Positions 55,284-64,000 of a stretch of 64,000 nucleotides of DNA are shown here, one piece after another (the first letter of the stretch is position 1; each line of letters starts with the position of its first letter). This DNA is from an uncultured Coriobacteriaceae bacterium (lineage in GTDB: Bacteria > Actinomycetota > Coriobacteriia > Coriobacteriales > Atopobiaceae): assembly GCA_902788705.1 (NCBI GenBank), contig CADALE010000006.1:1-64000 (forward strand), in the 5' to 3' direction. The position numbers and the translations under genes are program-made. Below the pieces are notes generated by a model. That model was given only the letters and a program-made list of their open reading frames with translations. It was not told where the DNA came from and made no database searches.

Positions 55284-57806
55284 ATGGTCGAGGAGAAGAC
55301 GCTGGACCAGCAGGCCCTCCACGAGGAGTGCTGCTGCGACCACGACCACAACCACGAGCAAGGCGAGTCGTGCTGCTGCGAGCACGAGCATCACCACGAG
55401 CATGAAGAGTCATGCTGCTGCGAGCACGAGCATCACCACGAGCATGAGGACCACTGCGGCTGTGGCCACGACCACGAGCATGATCACTGCTGCTGCGACC
55501 ACGACCACGACCATGAGGACGCCTGCGGCTGCGGCCACGAGCATGGTCACCACCACCATCGCGACCACTGTGGCTGCGGCTGCGACCACGACCATGACGA
55601 GGCGCCAGAGACCCGCGAGCTCTCGGCGGCGCCAACCTTCAGCTACCACGTGCTGGACATCGACTGTCCTCACTGCGCCATGGGCGTGCAGAACGCGGTG
55701 CGTGCGCTGCCCAGCGTGGCCGACGCGCGGCTGGTCTATGCCACGTCCACGCTCGACGTGGTCATGGCCGAGGGAGCCTCCTCGTACGAGTGCCGTCGGG
55801 CCATCCTCGAGACGGTCCGCTCCATCGGGCAGGACCTCGAGCTCTCCGACGAGGAGCGCGAGGAGCTCTCGGCCCAGCGCTCCTGGTACCAGGAGAACCG
55901 CGAGCGCGTGCTCATGTCGATTTCCGGGGCGATGCTGGTGGCAGGGCTCGTGACCGAGCACCTCATGGGCAGCGAGGCACGCGCCATCCCCTTCTACGTG
56001 CTGGCAGCCCTGGCCGGGCTCGTCTTCGTGGCCCCGATGGCGCTGGCGTCGCTGCGGCGTCGCACGGCTGACATGAACGTGCTCATGGGCATCGCGGTCA
56101 TCGGCGGCCTCATCATGGGCTTCTCGGGCGACACCTCCACCTTTGGCGACGCCGCCATCGTCATCTTCCTGGACCAGGTGGGCGAGTGGCTCGAGGGCTG
56201 GTCGATGCGCAAGACGTCGGGATCCATCAAGAACCTGATGCAGCTTGCGCCAGACCTCGCCCACGTCATCTCCGACGGCGGCGTGCACGATGTCGAGGTG
56301 TCCAGCGTGGAGGAGGGCGAGCGCATCCGGGTGCTCCCGGGCGAGCGCGTGCCCCTCGACGGCATCATCCTCACGGGCAGCTCGTCGTTCAACGAGGCTG
56401 CCATCACGGGAGAGAGCACGCCCAAGGACAAGGGCGAGGGCGACGAGGTGTACGCCGGCTCCCTCAACACGAGCGGCGTCGTCGAGCTCGAGGTGACGGC
56501 TGACGAGGACTGCACGATGCTCGCGCGCATCGTCTCGATGGTGCAGGGCGCTCAGGCCGAGAAGGCTCCCTATGAGAGCTTCGTGGACCGCTTTGCTGCG
56601 GTGTACACGCCCATCGTGGTGTGCTGCGCGGCCGTGGTGGGCCTTGCGGTGCCGCTGGTGCTCTCTGCCTTGGTGGGCTTCTCAGGCCAGCTCTGGCACG
56701 ACTGGGTGTACCGCGCGCTGTCGCTGCTGGTGGTTGCCTGCCCCTGCGCCCTGGTCATCTCCACGCCCGTCTCGTTCGTCTCGGCCATCACCCGCGCCGC
56801 CAACAACGGCGTGCTGGTGAAGGGTGGCGCCTATTTCGACATCGCCAGCAAGGTCACGGCCATGGCCTTCGACAAGACCGGCACCCTCACCACCGGCAAC
56901 CCCTCGGTCGTCGCGGTGCGCTGCGCTGACGGTGCGTCCCAGGACGACGTGCTGGCCATCGCCCATGCGCTGGAGGAGTCGTCCACGCACCCGCTGGCCC
57001 GCGCCGTGGCTGCCCACGCGCATCAGCTGGGCATTCCCGAGGTAGGCGCGAGCGACGTGCAGGAGGTCGCGGCCAATGGCGTGCGCGGCACCGTGGGCAG
57101 CGAGGCATGCGCCATCGGCAAGCTGGCCTTCGCCGCCGAGCAGGCGCACGTGTCGGCGCAGGTGGAGCAGGCGGTGGCGGAGGTGGCCCAGCTTGGTGCC
57201 ACGGCGCTCGTGGTCACGAGGGGCGACGAGGCGATCGGCGTCATCGGCGTGGCCGACGCCATCCGCCCCGAGGCGCCGGCCGCGATGGCCGACCTGCGTG
57301 GCGTCGCGCGGATCAAGACCCTCGAGATGCTCACGGGCGACATCCGCCAGGCGGCCGAGGCGGTGGCGCGCCAGGTGGGCATGACCCACGCCGTGTCCGA
57401 GCTGCTGCCCGACGGCAAGGTGCAGTACGTGCGCGACCTGCAGCAGCAGGGCGAGGTGGTGGCCATGGTGGGCGACGGCATCAACGATGCGCCTGCGCTG
57501 GCCACGGCAGACCTCGCCATTACGATGGGCGCCGCCGCATCCGACACGGCACTCGAGGTGGCCGACGTGGCGCTGCTCTCCGACGACCTCGCGCAGCTCC
57601 CGCGCTTCTTCGCGCTCTCGGTGCGCACCATGCACATCGTGACCGAGAACATCGTCTTCGCCATCCTGGTCAAGGCCCTCGTCTTCGTGCTGGTCATCGC
57701 CGGGGTCGCGGGCATGGGTGCCGCGGTCTTCGCCGACACGGGCGTGGCGCTGCTCGTCATCCTGAACGGCCTGCGCCTCATGGTGGACTCGCGCCAGCCC
57801 TGGTAG
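55284..57806 (+). CDS. Zn/Cd/Pb-type P1B ATPase with His/Cys-rich head
   Basis: An 840-residue metal exporter. The first 105 residues are extraordinarily rich in His, Cys, Asp and Glu (CCCEHEHHHEHE repeats, CGCGHDHEHDH) with about 19 cysteines, a metal-binding head. An HMA domain (LDIDCPHCAMGVQ) follows, then membrane helices with CPC motif ACPCALVISTP, DKTGT, HP motif ESSTHPLARAV and GDGINDAPALA. This pattern is that of ZntA/CadA exporters. ATG 55284 follows AAGGAAGGGGAG at the end of arsR. Zinc is the most likely substrate; cadmium and lead cannot be excluded. Confidence 0.93.
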   Translation: MVEEKTLDQQALHEECCCDHDHNHEQGESCCCEHEHHHEHEESCCCEHEHHHEHEDHCGCGHDHEHDHCCCDHDHDHEDACGCGHEHGHHHHRDHCGCGCDHDHDEAPETRELSAAPTFSYHVLDIDCPHCAMGVQNAVRALPSVADARLVYATSTLDVVMAEGASSYECRRAILETVRSIGQDLELSDEEREELSAQRSWYQENRERVLMSISGAMLVAGLVTEHLMGSEARAIPFYVLAALAGLVFVAPMALASLRRRTADMNVLMGIAVIGGLIMGFSGDTSTFGDAAIVIFLDQVGEWLEGWSMRKTSGSIKNLMQLAPDLAHVISDGGVHDVEVSSVEEGERIRVLPGERVPLDGIILTGSSSFNEAAITGESTPKDKGEGDEVYAGSLNTSGVVELEVTADEDCTMLARIVSMVQGAQAEKAPYESFVDRFAAVYTPIVVCCAAVVGLAVPLVLSALVGFSGQLWHDWVYRALSLLVVACPCALVISTPVSFVSAITRAANNGVLVKGGAYFDIASKVTAMAFDKTGTLTTGNPSVVAVRCADGASQDDVLAIAHALEESSTHPLARAVAAHAHQLGIPEVGASDVQEVAANGVRGTVGSEACAIGKLAFAAEQAHVSAQVEQAVAEVAQLGATALVVTRGDEAIGVIGVADAIRPEAPAAMADLRGVARIKTLEMLTGDIRQAAEAVARQVGMTHAVSELLPDGKVQYVRDLQQQGEVVAMVGDGINDAPALATADLAITMGAAASDTALEVADVALLSDDLAQLPRFFALSVRTMHIVTENIVFAILVKALVFVLVIAGVAGMGAAVFADTGVALLVILNGLRLMVDSRQPW
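55365..55448 (+). repeat. 42-bp tandem repeat encoding the His/Cys-rich head
   Basis: Units 55365-55406 and 55407-55448 encode ESCCCEHEHHHEHE twice, with two to three base differences; degenerate copies continue to about 55600. Confidence 0.9.
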
Positions 57807-57827
57807 CGACCCAATGCACGAGCCTGC

Positions 57828-57872
57828 ATGCCCGCCGGCCAGCCTCACGACGGTTGGCCGGCGGGCATCTTC
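57828..57872 (+). terminator. terminator after the metal ATPase gene
   Basis: A 17-bp near-perfect stem (57828-57844 with 57852-57868), 7-nt loop, CTT tail, 22 nt after the stop. Confidence 0.85.
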
Positions 57873-57946
57873 ATGCAATTCCTCCCGACATTGCGCCTCG
57901 CCCGCTCGTATCATAGGCAATGATGGCCAACGTCATGGGAGGCAGT

Positions 57947-58711
57947 ATGGACAAGGTACGCAAGGCACTGGGTATGGGAATCACCTGCGCGCTGGTGGCA
58001 GCGCTCACGGGTTGCTTCGCGCAGCCTACGGTGTCGGGCCCGCAGGTCGCGTCGACGAACGAGGGCACCTCGATGGGCGTCATCACGGTGAATGCGTCGA
58101 GCGAGGTGCGAGTGGTTCCCGACAAGGCGAGCTTCAACGTCTCGGTGGTCACCCAGGGAGAGACCCCCGAGGAGGCGCAGCAGGCATCGGTGCAGCCCGT
58201 CGAAGCCGTAATCGAGGCGCTGCGGCAGGCCGGCCTCGACGACAGGAGCATCCAGACCTCCTACACCAACCTCTCTCCGCGCTACGACTGGAGCGGCGAG
58301 GTGGAGGCCATCGTGGGCTATGAGATGCGCACGGCCATCTCGGTGAGCGACGTGGACGTGGATGGCGTCTCGGAGCTGATGTCGGCCTGCGTGGCGGCTG
58401 GCGCAACGGGCGTGGATGGCCCGAGCTATTACGCATCCTCGTATGACGAGTCCTATGCGGAGGCGTTGGCGCAGGCCGTGGCGTCGTCCCAAGACAAGGC
58501 TCAGGCCATGGCCGACGCTGCCGGCGTGAAGCTGGGCGAGGTCGTGTCGATCGTAGAGGGCTACCAGAACACGAGCTTCCGGTATGCGGAGGAGATGGAG
58601 ATGGACGTGGCGTCCAGCGACGCCCTGGATGCCGGTGCTGGCGCGGCCAAGGTGTCGCCCGGAGAGGTGTCGATCGAGGCGCAGGTCACGGTGGGCTACG
58701 CCATTGACTAG
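57947..58711 (+). CDS. SIMPL-domain (DUF541) lipoprotein
   Basis: A 254-residue surface lipoprotein with signal peptide and lipobox LTGC (Cys about residue 23). The SIMPL/DUF541 domain follows: ITVNASSEVRVVPDKASFNVSV (about 45-66), TSYTNLSPRYDWSG, VGYEMRTAISVSDVD and the repeat-like AQAVASSQDKAQAMADAAG. Family members (E. coli YggE, BP26) are envelope proteins of unclear biochemistry tied to oxidative stress. ATG 57947 follows TGGGAGG; upstream ATGs at 57920 and 57923 are weaker. Convergent with hypA. Confidence 0.88.
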   Translation: MDKVRKALGMGITCALVAALTGCFAQPTVSGPQVASTNEGTSMGVITVNASSEVRVVPDKASFNVSVVTQGETPEEAQQASVQPVEAVIEALRQAGLDDRSIQTSYTNLSPRYDWSGEVEAIVGYEMRTAISVSDVDVDGVSELMSACVAAGATGVDGPSYYASSYDESYAEALAQAVASSQDKAQAMADAAGVKLGEVVSIVEGYQNTSFRYAEEMEMDVASSDALDAGAGAAKVSPGEVSIEAQVTVGYAID

Positions 58712-58759
58712 CCACGGGCTGGCGCTTGTCGACACGCCGCTCGGCGCCGCCCTTGGGGC

Positions 58760-59104
58760 CTACCACCCCTCGATGGTGTCTATCTCGGCCTCGTTGCCAC
58801 GCAGGAGCACCGTGTCGGGGCTTCCGCAGTGTGGGCACACCTTGCCGTGCTCGATGGTGCCGTAGGTGCGGCCACAGGCGTTGCACACCGTCACCGCGTC
58901 AATCTGCACCACCTCAAGCTGGGCACCCGCAAGCAGGTCGGTGCGGTCGGCCGCCCATCGCCAGCAGTCAAGCAGGTAGTCGGGCAGCACGCCCGACACC
59001 TCGCCCAGATTCAGCGTCACCTTCGTGATGGAGGTCAGCTCGTTGGCGCGGCCCACCTCCTCGAGGGTGTCGATCATGTGGAAGACGATTCCCAGCTCGT
59101 GCAT
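58760..59104 (-). CDS. hypA: hydrogenase/urease nickel-insertion protein HypA
   Basis: A 114-residue nickel chaperone. The N-terminal nickel-binding Met-His-Glu (MHELGIV) and a four-Cys zinc site (VCNACGRTYG and KVCPHCGSP) are present. It lies downstream of the large Fe-S/FAD oxidoreductase and, beyond it, hypB on the same strand. No hydrogenase structural genes are in the window, so the target is elsewhere. Confidence 0.95.
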   Translation of the reverse strand: MHELGIVFHMIDTLEEVGRANELTSITKVTLNLGEVSGVLPDYLLDCWRWAADRTDLLAGAQLEVVQIDAVTVCNACGRTYGTIEHGKVCPHCGSPDTVLLRGNEAEIDTIEGW

Positions 59105-59214
59105 GGCGCTGGTCCTATGCGTGCGGGAACGCGCTGGGTCGGCTCATGCGGTGTCCTCTCGCGCGTGCGGCCGGGCGACATGAGCCGCCCGGCCGACACC
59201 TTTACGTACGTGCG

Positions 59215-62200
59215 TTACTTCGCGGCCTTGGGGCCCCGCTTGCCACGCAGGATCTTGATGCCACGCTTTGCCGCATAGGGCAGCACGGCCTTCACCTTGT
59301 CCTCGGCCTTGTACATGGTGCTTGCCTCGGGCACGTCGCGCGACAGGTGGATGGCGTCAAACTCGCAGCGCGTGGTGCACAGGCCGCAGCCGATGCACTT
59401 GTTCGTGTCCACGATGGAGGCGCCACACGAGAGGCAGCGGGCCGTCTCGACGCGAATCTGCTCCTCGGTGAAGGTTCGCTTGGGGTCGTGCCAGTTGTGC
59501 AGGATCTGCTCGACGTGCTCGCACGGGGCCACCTGGCGGCCGGCGTGGTCGTAGCCCTGGGGGTTCAGCACGATGTCGGACTTGTCAAGCTCGACATAAT
59601 GGCGCTGGTTGCGCGACACGGTGAGGCTCGAGCCGGTCTGCACGAAGCGGTGCAGGCTGATGGCGGCCTCGTGGCCCGCCGCGATGGCGTCGATGACGAA
59701 CTTGGGGCCGGTATAGACGTCGCCGCCGATGAAGACGTCCGGCTGCGTGGTCTGGTAGGTCTTGGGGTCGGCCGAGACGCGGCCGCCGCGGCCCACCTCG
59801 ATGTCCTCGCCCTCCAGCAGGCTGCCCCACTCGATGCTCTGGCCGATGGAGAGGACTACGTCGTCGCAGGGGACGAAGGTCGTGGTGGCCTCGTCATAGG
59901 CGGGGGAGAAGGTGCCGTCGGGAAGGTAGACGTTGGTGCAGCGCTTGAAGGTGACGCCACACACCTTGCCTTCGTCGTCGACCTCGATGGAGGCGGGCCC
60001 CCAGCCGTTGAGGATCTCGACGCCGTCCTCCAGCGCCTCCGCGATCTCGAGGGGAAGGGCCGGCATCTCGTCGCGCTGCTCGAGGCAGACCATCCTCACG
60101 TGCTCCGCGCCGCAGCGACGCGACACGCGCGCGGCGTCGATGGCCACGTTGCCGCCGCCTATGACGACGGTGGTGCCGGTAACCTCATGCGCGGGGTCCT
60201 CGATGGCGGTGCGCAGGAAGTCGACGGCGTTCGTGACCCCCTTCGCGTCCTCGCCCGGCACCCCGGCCTTGCGGCCACCCTGGCAACCGATGGCCAGGTA
60301 GAAGCCGGCAAAGCCCTGCTCGCGAAGGTCGTCGAGCGTGACGTCCTTGCCCACCTCGATGCCGCAGCGAATCTCGACGCCCATCTCGCGCAGCACGTCC
60401 ACCTCGGCGGCCACCACGTCCTTCTCCAGCTTGTAGCTGGGGATGCCGTAGGTCATCATGCCGCCGGGCTTCTCGCTCTTCTCGAAGACCACGGGGTTGT
60501 AGCCCATGTTGGCAAGGTAGTACGCGCAGGTGAGGCCTGCCGGACCAGCGCCCACGATGGCGATCTTCTCAAGGAACCGCCCGCGCGTGGAGGGGATGAC
60601 CGGCTCGGGCACGTAGCGGTGCTCGGCCTCCAGGTCCTTCTGCGCGATGAACATCTTCACGTCGTCGATGGCGACGGCCTCGTCAACCGTGCCGCGCGTG
60701 CAGGCAGCCTCGCAGCGCTTGTTGCAGACACGTCCGCAGACGGCAGGGAAGGGGTTCTCCTTCTTGATGAGGGCAAGCGCGTCGCGATACCTGCCCTGGG
60801 CGGCCATGCGCAGGTATCCCTGCACCGAGATGTGCGCAGGGCAGGCCACCTTGCAGGGGGCCGTTCCGGTGTCGTGGCATTCGATGCGGTTGTTGTTCTT
60901 GTAGTCGGGGTCCCAGTCGTCCTCGCCCCAGCTGCGCGCGTCGGGCAGCGGCTGCTTGGGATACTGGATGCGCCCGTGGGTGGTTGCCAGCTTCTGGCCC
61001 AGCTGCACGGCGCCGGCGGGGCACACCTCCACGCAGCCGCCGCATGCCACGCAGCTTTCCTCGTCTATGTGCGCACGGTAGGCGCTTGCGCTCATGTTGG
61101 GCGTGTTGAACAGCTGGCTCGTGCGCAGGGCGTAGCACACGCTCACGTCGCAGTTGCAGATGGCAAAGATCTTCTCCTCGCCGTCGATGTTGGTGATCTG
61201 GTGCACGTAGCCGTTCTTCTCGGCCTCGAGCAGGATGTCGATGACCTCGTCGTAGGTAATGAAGTGGCCCTTGCCGGTCTCCACGAGGTAGTCGGCCATG
61301 TCGCCGATACCCAGGCACCAGTTTTGCGGGTCGCGACCGCCGTTGTCGCCACGCGCGCGCTCGGCCAGCGCGCAGCTGCACGAGCTGGCGGCGTAGCGGT
61401 CGTACTTCCTAAGCCAATGGTTCAGGTGCTCAACGGAGGCGGTGACGCTCTCCTGGCGGATGGCATGCTCGACGGGGATGACGTGCATACCGATGCCCGC
61501 GCCTCCGGGCGGCACCAGCTTGGTGGCCACGGTGAGCGGCAGGTAGGTCATGCGCTCGAAGAAGGTGCCAAACTCGGGATGCTCCTCCAGCAGGCGCTGG
61601 TTCATGACGGTGAACTCGGCCGAGCCCGGCACGTAGCGAGGCAGCACGTAGCGGCGCTCGTGGTCGGGGTTGGTGCCGTCGAGGTTCTCCCAGTTGTACT
61701 CCATGATGCCCTTGTAGCACAGGTCGTCAAGGAGCTGCTGCACGCGCGCCGGGTTCATGCCGGAGCCCTCCACCACCTGCTGGAAGGTCTCGGGCACGCG
61801 CACCTTCATGTGCTTGAGGAGCTCGGCCTCCTCCTCGGTCATGACGGCGGCCAGGCCCCAGTACTCGGGATCGTCGGCCGTGGCCTTGCGCAGGTGCAGC
61901 TTGATGGGGATGCGGTCGGTGATCTTTGCGCCCTCGCGAAGGACGCCCGGCCTGAGGGGCTGGGTGGCGGCGGGGCCCGGCTCGTCGGGTGTGCCGGGCT
62001 TCCAATGCGTTGCCGTATCGTTCTCCGAGAAGTACTCCTCCGCGATGACGTGGTGCGGCTCGCCGTTGGGCGTGGTCGTGGGCACGGTGTTGCGCACGGC
62101 GACTTCCTCGTCGGTCATGTCGCCGCGCATGGCCTGCGCGCGCTCGTTGACGCTGGCGCCGCCGTAGGCTTCCTGCGGCCTTCCGGTCGGGCCTCCGGGC

Positions 62201-62217
62201 CTGTCAAACTGGTTCAT
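59215..62217 (-). CDS. multidomain Fe-S/FAD oxidoreductase, GltD-like
   Basis: A 1000-residue soluble redox protein. Residues about 1-380 form a region with winged-helix-like and cysteine motifs (SSCSCALAERARG, ICNCDVSVC). A 2[4Fe-4S]-type motif CVACGGCVEVCPAG follows, then a GltD/NfnB-like part: CGRVCNKRCEAACTRG, FAD-binding IVGAGPAGLTCAYYLANMG and NADP-binding VIGGGNVAIDAARVSRRCG. The end carries CLSCGASIVDTNKCIGCGLCTTRC, another ferredoxin-like cluster. It likely moves electrons between NAD(P)H and ferredoxin or a partner. Flanked by hypB and hypA in the same orientation, which suggests a link to hydrogenase metabolism (inference). Confidence 0.85.
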   Translation of the reverse strand: MNQFDRPGGPTGRPQEAYGGASVNERAQAMRGDMTDEEVAVRNTVPTTTPNGEPHHVIAEEYFSENDTATHWKPGTPDEPGPAATQPLRPGVLREGAKITDRIPIKLHLRKATADDPEYWGLAAVMTEEEAELLKHMKVRVPETFQQVVEGSGMNPARVQQLLDDLCYKGIMEYNWENLDGTNPDHERRYVLPRYVPGSAEFTVMNQRLLEEHPEFGTFFERMTYLPLTVATKLVPPGGAGIGMHVIPVEHAIRQESVTASVEHLNHWLRKYDRYAASSCSCALAERARGDNGGRDPQNWCLGIGDMADYLVETGKGHFITYDEVIDILLEAEKNGYVHQITNIDGEEKIFAICNCDVSVCYALRTSQLFNTPNMSASAYRAHIDEESCVACGGCVEVCPAGAVQLGQKLATTHGRIQYPKQPLPDARSWGEDDWDPDYKNNNRIECHDTGTAPCKVACPAHISVQGYLRMAAQGRYRDALALIKKENPFPAVCGRVCNKRCEAACTRGTVDEAVAIDDVKMFIAQKDLEAEHRYVPEPVIPSTRGRFLEKIAIVGAGPAGLTCAYYLANMGYNPVVFEKSEKPGGMMTYGIPSYKLEKDVVAAEVDVLREMGVEIRCGIEVGKDVTLDDLREQGFAGFYLAIGCQGGRKAGVPGEDAKGVTNAVDFLRTAIEDPAHEVTGTTVVIGGGNVAIDAARVSRRCGAEHVRMVCLEQRDEMPALPLEIAEALEDGVEILNGWGPASIEVDDEGKVCGVTFKRCTNVYLPDGTFSPAYDEATTTFVPCDDVVLSIGQSIEWGSLLEGEDIEVGRGGRVSADPKTYQTTQPDVFIGGDVYTGPKFVIDAIAAGHEAAISLHRFVQTGSSLTVSRNQRHYVELDKSDIVLNPQGYDHAGRQVAPCEHVEQILHNWHDPKRTFTEEQIRVETARCLSCGASIVDTNKCIGCGLCTTRCEFDAIHLSRDVPEASTMYKAEDKVKAVLPYAAKRGIKILRGKRGPKAAK

Positions 62218-62266
62218 CTCCCTCTCCTTATGCTGTGTGGGCCAAGGGGCTACCCCTCGAGGCCCG

Positions 62267-62935
62267 CTATGCCTTCCACTGGCGCACTTCGCGGCGCAGC
62301 CACTCGTACCAGGCGTCCATGCCCTCGCCGGTCTTGGCCGAGACGGGCAGGATGGTGGCGTTCGGGTTGCGCAGCCTCACGTTTTTCTCAAGCTCCCCCA
62401 AGCTGAAGTCGAAGTGCTGCGCCACGTCCATCTTCGAGACGATCACGAGGTCGGACACCTCGAACATGAGCGGGTACTTGAGCGGCTTGTCGTGGCCTTC
62501 CGGCGTGGACAGGATCATGACCTTGCGCGCCGCGCCGGTGTCAAACTCCGCCGGGCAGATGAGGTTGCCCACGTTCTCGAGGAAGACGAGGTCGAGTCCC
62601 TCGATGCCTAGCTCGCGCAGGCCCTGCTCGGTCATGGCCGCATCCAGGTGGCACATGCCGCCGGTGTGCAGCTGCACAGCCTTCGCGCCGTGGCGCTGCA
62701 CGGTGTAGGCATCCACGTCGGAGTCCACGTCAGCCTCCATCACGCCGATGGCAAGCTCGTCGCGCAGGGCGTCGAGCGTGGCCGCGAGCAGCGTGGTCTT
62801 GCCGGAGCCGGGCGAGCTCATGAGGTTGACGAGCATCGTTCCCTGGTCGTGCAGGCGGTCGCGCAGCGCCTGGGCAGCGCGGTCGTTGTTGGCCAGAACG
62901 TCCTCCTTGACCTCGATGACCTTGATGCGGTCCAT
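62267..62935 (-). CDS. hypB: hydrogenase nickel-incorporation GTPase HypB
   Basis: A 222-residue GTPase driving nickel insertion. The P-loop is SSPGSGKTTLL; GIGVMEADVDSDVDA-type switch region, the metal-site TGGMCHLDAAM, NVGNLICPAEFD, and the G4-like SKMDVAQHF are visible. The N-terminal CxxCGC high-affinity nickel motif of E. coli HypB is absent, as in many other species. AAAGGAAGC precedes the start. It lies 46 nt downstream of the HAD gene and 49 nt before the oxidoreductase. Confidence 0.95.
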   Translation of the reverse strand: MDRIKVIEVKEDVLANNDRAAQALRDRLHDQGTMLVNLMSSPGSGKTTLLAATLDALRDELAIGVMEADVDSDVDAYTVQRHGAKAVQLHTGGMCHLDAAMTEQGLRELGIEGLDLVFLENVGNLICPAEFDTGAARKVMILSTPEGHDKPLKYPLMFEVSDLVIVSKMDVAQHFDFSLGELEKNVRLRNPNATILPVSAKTGEGMDAWYEWLRREVRQWKA

Positions 62936-62982
62936 GCAGCTTCCTTTCGGTAGATGATTCTTTGAACTTCTTCCTGGCTATA

Positions 62983-63687
62983 CTACCGCAACGCGAGCCC
63001 GGCCTCGCCCATGCCCAGCAGCACTTCCTCCAGCTCCCCGACGGTGTCCGCCACCGCGACGGCGCCTGCGCTCGCAAGCTCCTCACGCGTGCCCGTACCT
63101 CCAAACAGCACCCCCACGCACGGGATGCCCACGGCCTTGGCGCCGTCAACGTCGTGAAAACGGTCACCAACCATCACGGTGTCGTGGGCGGGGCAGCCGG
63201 CGGCCTCTAGGGCGGCGCGGATAGCCTGCTCCTTGGTGTCCACCACGCCCTGCTGGCTTCCTACCAGAACGTCGAAGAGCCCTGACGCGTCGTTGTCGGC
63301 CACGCCGCGCTCGATGAGGACTTGCAGCTTGGACGAGGCGATGCAGGTCATGCGCCCCTTGCGGCGCAGGCGCTCCAGCAGCGTGCGGATGCCGGGAAAG
63401 AAGGGCCACGCCTCGGGGCCGATGCGGAAGTAGATCTCGCGGTAGCGACTCGTGATCAGGGCCGCGTCGTCAGGGCTTACCCCAAACACCATACTGAACG
63501 CCTCGGGAAAGGGCGGGCCGATGAGCTCGCCTACGCGCTGCTCCACCACCTGCCGGGGAATGCCCCACTCCAAAAGCACCGTGGAGGCAGTTCGCACGAT
63601 GGCCGACTTCGTGTCGGCGATGGTGCCGTCAAAGTCGAAGACGATGCAGCGACGGTCCGAGACGTCGATTCCATGGCGCGTGATCAT
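62983..63687 (-). CDS. HAD-superfamily hydrolase (phosphoglycolate phosphatase-like)
   Basis: A 234-residue phosphatase-like protein with motif [12 protein letters not shown], motif [10 protein letters not shown], motif III Lys in VVDTKEQAI and motif [14 protein letters not shown]; a small helical cap lies at about 30-95. It resembles Gph/PpaX. ATG 63687 with AAAGGAGAG is clearly the start. First gene of a possible operon with hypB. Confidence 0.85.
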   Translation of the reverse strand: MITRHGIDVSDRRCIVFDFDGTIADTKSAIVRTASTVLLEWGIPRQVVEQRVGELIGPPFPEAFSMVFGVSPDDAALITSRYREIYFRIGPEAWPFFPGIRTLLERLRRKGRMTCIASSKLQVLIERGVADNDASGLFDVLVGSQQGVVDTKEQAIRAALEAAGCPAHDTVMVGDRFHDVDGAKAVGIPCVGVLFGGTGTREELASAGAVAVADTVGELEEVLLGMGEAGLALR

Positions 63688-63793
63688 GGGAAGCTCTCCT
63701 TTCGTTTCTCCTGATGGTAGCGCTGGTAGGCCCCCTGCGCGACCGCCTGCCCGCAAGGCGCTTGTTTCCACCCTGCAACGCGGGCGAGGGTGT

Positions 63794-63828
63794 TTGTGTG
63801 AATGGGACACCTCTGGGCTATCATTCAC
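63794..63828 (+). promoter_or_regulatory. serC promoter with flanking inverted repeat
   Basis: TTGTGT/TGTGTG near 63794-63800 and TATCAT (63819-63824) form a candidate promoter. GTGAATG (63798-63804) and CATTCAC (63822-63828) are perfect inverted arms spanning it, a possible operator. Confidence 0.45.
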
Positions 63829-63865
63829 CCGTCAAAAGGTACCACTCACCGACAAAGGAGGCACT

Positions 63866-64000
63866 ATGTCTCGCGTCTATAACTTCTCCGCTGGTCCTGC
63901 GGTGCTTCCCGAGAGCGTGCTCGCCGAGTGCGCGTCCGAGATGCTTGACTACCGTGGCTGCGGCATGTCCGTCATGGAGATGAGCCATCGCTCCAAGATG
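63866..64000 (+). CDS. serC: phosphoserine aminotransferase, N-terminal part
   Basis: The first 45 codons of a SerC/class V aminotransferase, cut by the window end. [17 protein letters not shown] and [13 protein letters not shown] are family hallmarks ([17 protein letters not shown]). AAAGGAGGC precedes ATG 63866. It makes phosphoserine for serine synthesis. A perfect GTGAATG/CATTCAC inverted repeat lies over its promoter. Confidence 0.93.
   Translation, partial: MSRVYNFSAGPAVLPESVLAECASEMLDYRGCGMSVMEMSHRSKM

Noticed and set aside
59146-62406. Open frame of 1086 codons on the plus strand opposite the Fe-S/FAD oxidoreductase
   Set aside because: It is the antisense shadow of a real high-GC gene; the product is Val/His/Leu/Gly-rich with no family motif, and the minus strand has clear FAD and Fe-S motifs.

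Overview
The window is high-GC (by eye about 65%), densely coded Gram-positive DNA with short intergenic gaps and GGAGG-type ribosome sites. The gene set fits an anaerobic actinobacterium of the class Coriobacteriia (Olsenella/Atopobium-like). The pointers are a type III glutamine synthetase, a GlnR-type atypical OmpR regulator, a superoxide reductase instead of oxidative-stress enzymes, HypA/HypB around a large Fe-S flavoprotein, a GAACN4GTTC-type SOS box, and twin-arginine lipoproteins. This placement is inference; no rRNA or tRNA gene lies in the window.

Layout. 1-2.7 kb: end of pgk, tpiA, an MFS transporter and secG. 2.8-10.2 kb: a nitrogen/amino-acid block with a glutamine synthetase homologue that has lost most metal ligands, two tandem Tat lipoprotein binding proteins, a permease with an unusual ectodomain, its ATPase, and the GlnR-like regulator. 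10.3-18 kb: an XpaC-like / VWA / TelA operon, an HtrA protease, a 46-residue Cys-rich protein and a DUF2130 protein. 18.1-21.2 kb: copper resistance (CsoR, CopA with a fused CopZ-like domain). 21.3-24.7 kb: a lipase gene broken by one in-frame TGA, then ligA. 24.8-27.5 kb (minus): DUF4956 and VTC polyphosphate-type genes, and a zinc phospholipase C-like protein. 27.9-33 kb: type III glutamine synthetase, a structured repeat array, and three unrecognised genes. 33.2-46.6 kb: replication and repair genes (polA, rnhA, dnaE, ruvCAB under an SOS box), with cysteine desulfidase, desulfoferrodoxin and a catalytically dead NAD synthetase homologue between them. 46.6-54.7 kb: DUF6483-like, DUF4012, an internally deleted cold-shock protein, an M20 peptidase, a second structured repeat array, a HAD hydrolase and a TPR membrane protein. 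54.8-58.7 kb: ArsR-controlled Zn/Cd P-type ATPase with a His/Cys-rich head, and a SIMPL lipoprotein. 58.8-63.7 kb (minus): HAD, hypB, Fe-S/FAD oxidoreductase, hypA. The window ends inside serC.

The most unusual signal is a dispersed hairpin family found just after two unrelated genes (29971-30040 and 50926-50997). Both hairpins have an identical 19-nt loop, TCAGCGCTTCGCGGATGTC. Their stems of about 25 bp have entirely different sequences yet still pair, with a single bulged C at the same place, 5 bp from the loop. Both are followed by tandem arrays (78-bp and about 130-bp units) with a related 3' block. This looks like a structure-constrained RNA or single-stranded-DNA element of unknown function. 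Other strong observations are two full-length pseudoenzymes (glutamine synthetase-like and NAD synthetase-like), a GlnR-type box in front of the GS pseudoenzyme, a likely internal translation start that would release CopZ from CopA, and a TGA exactly at a conserved tryptophan of the lipase.
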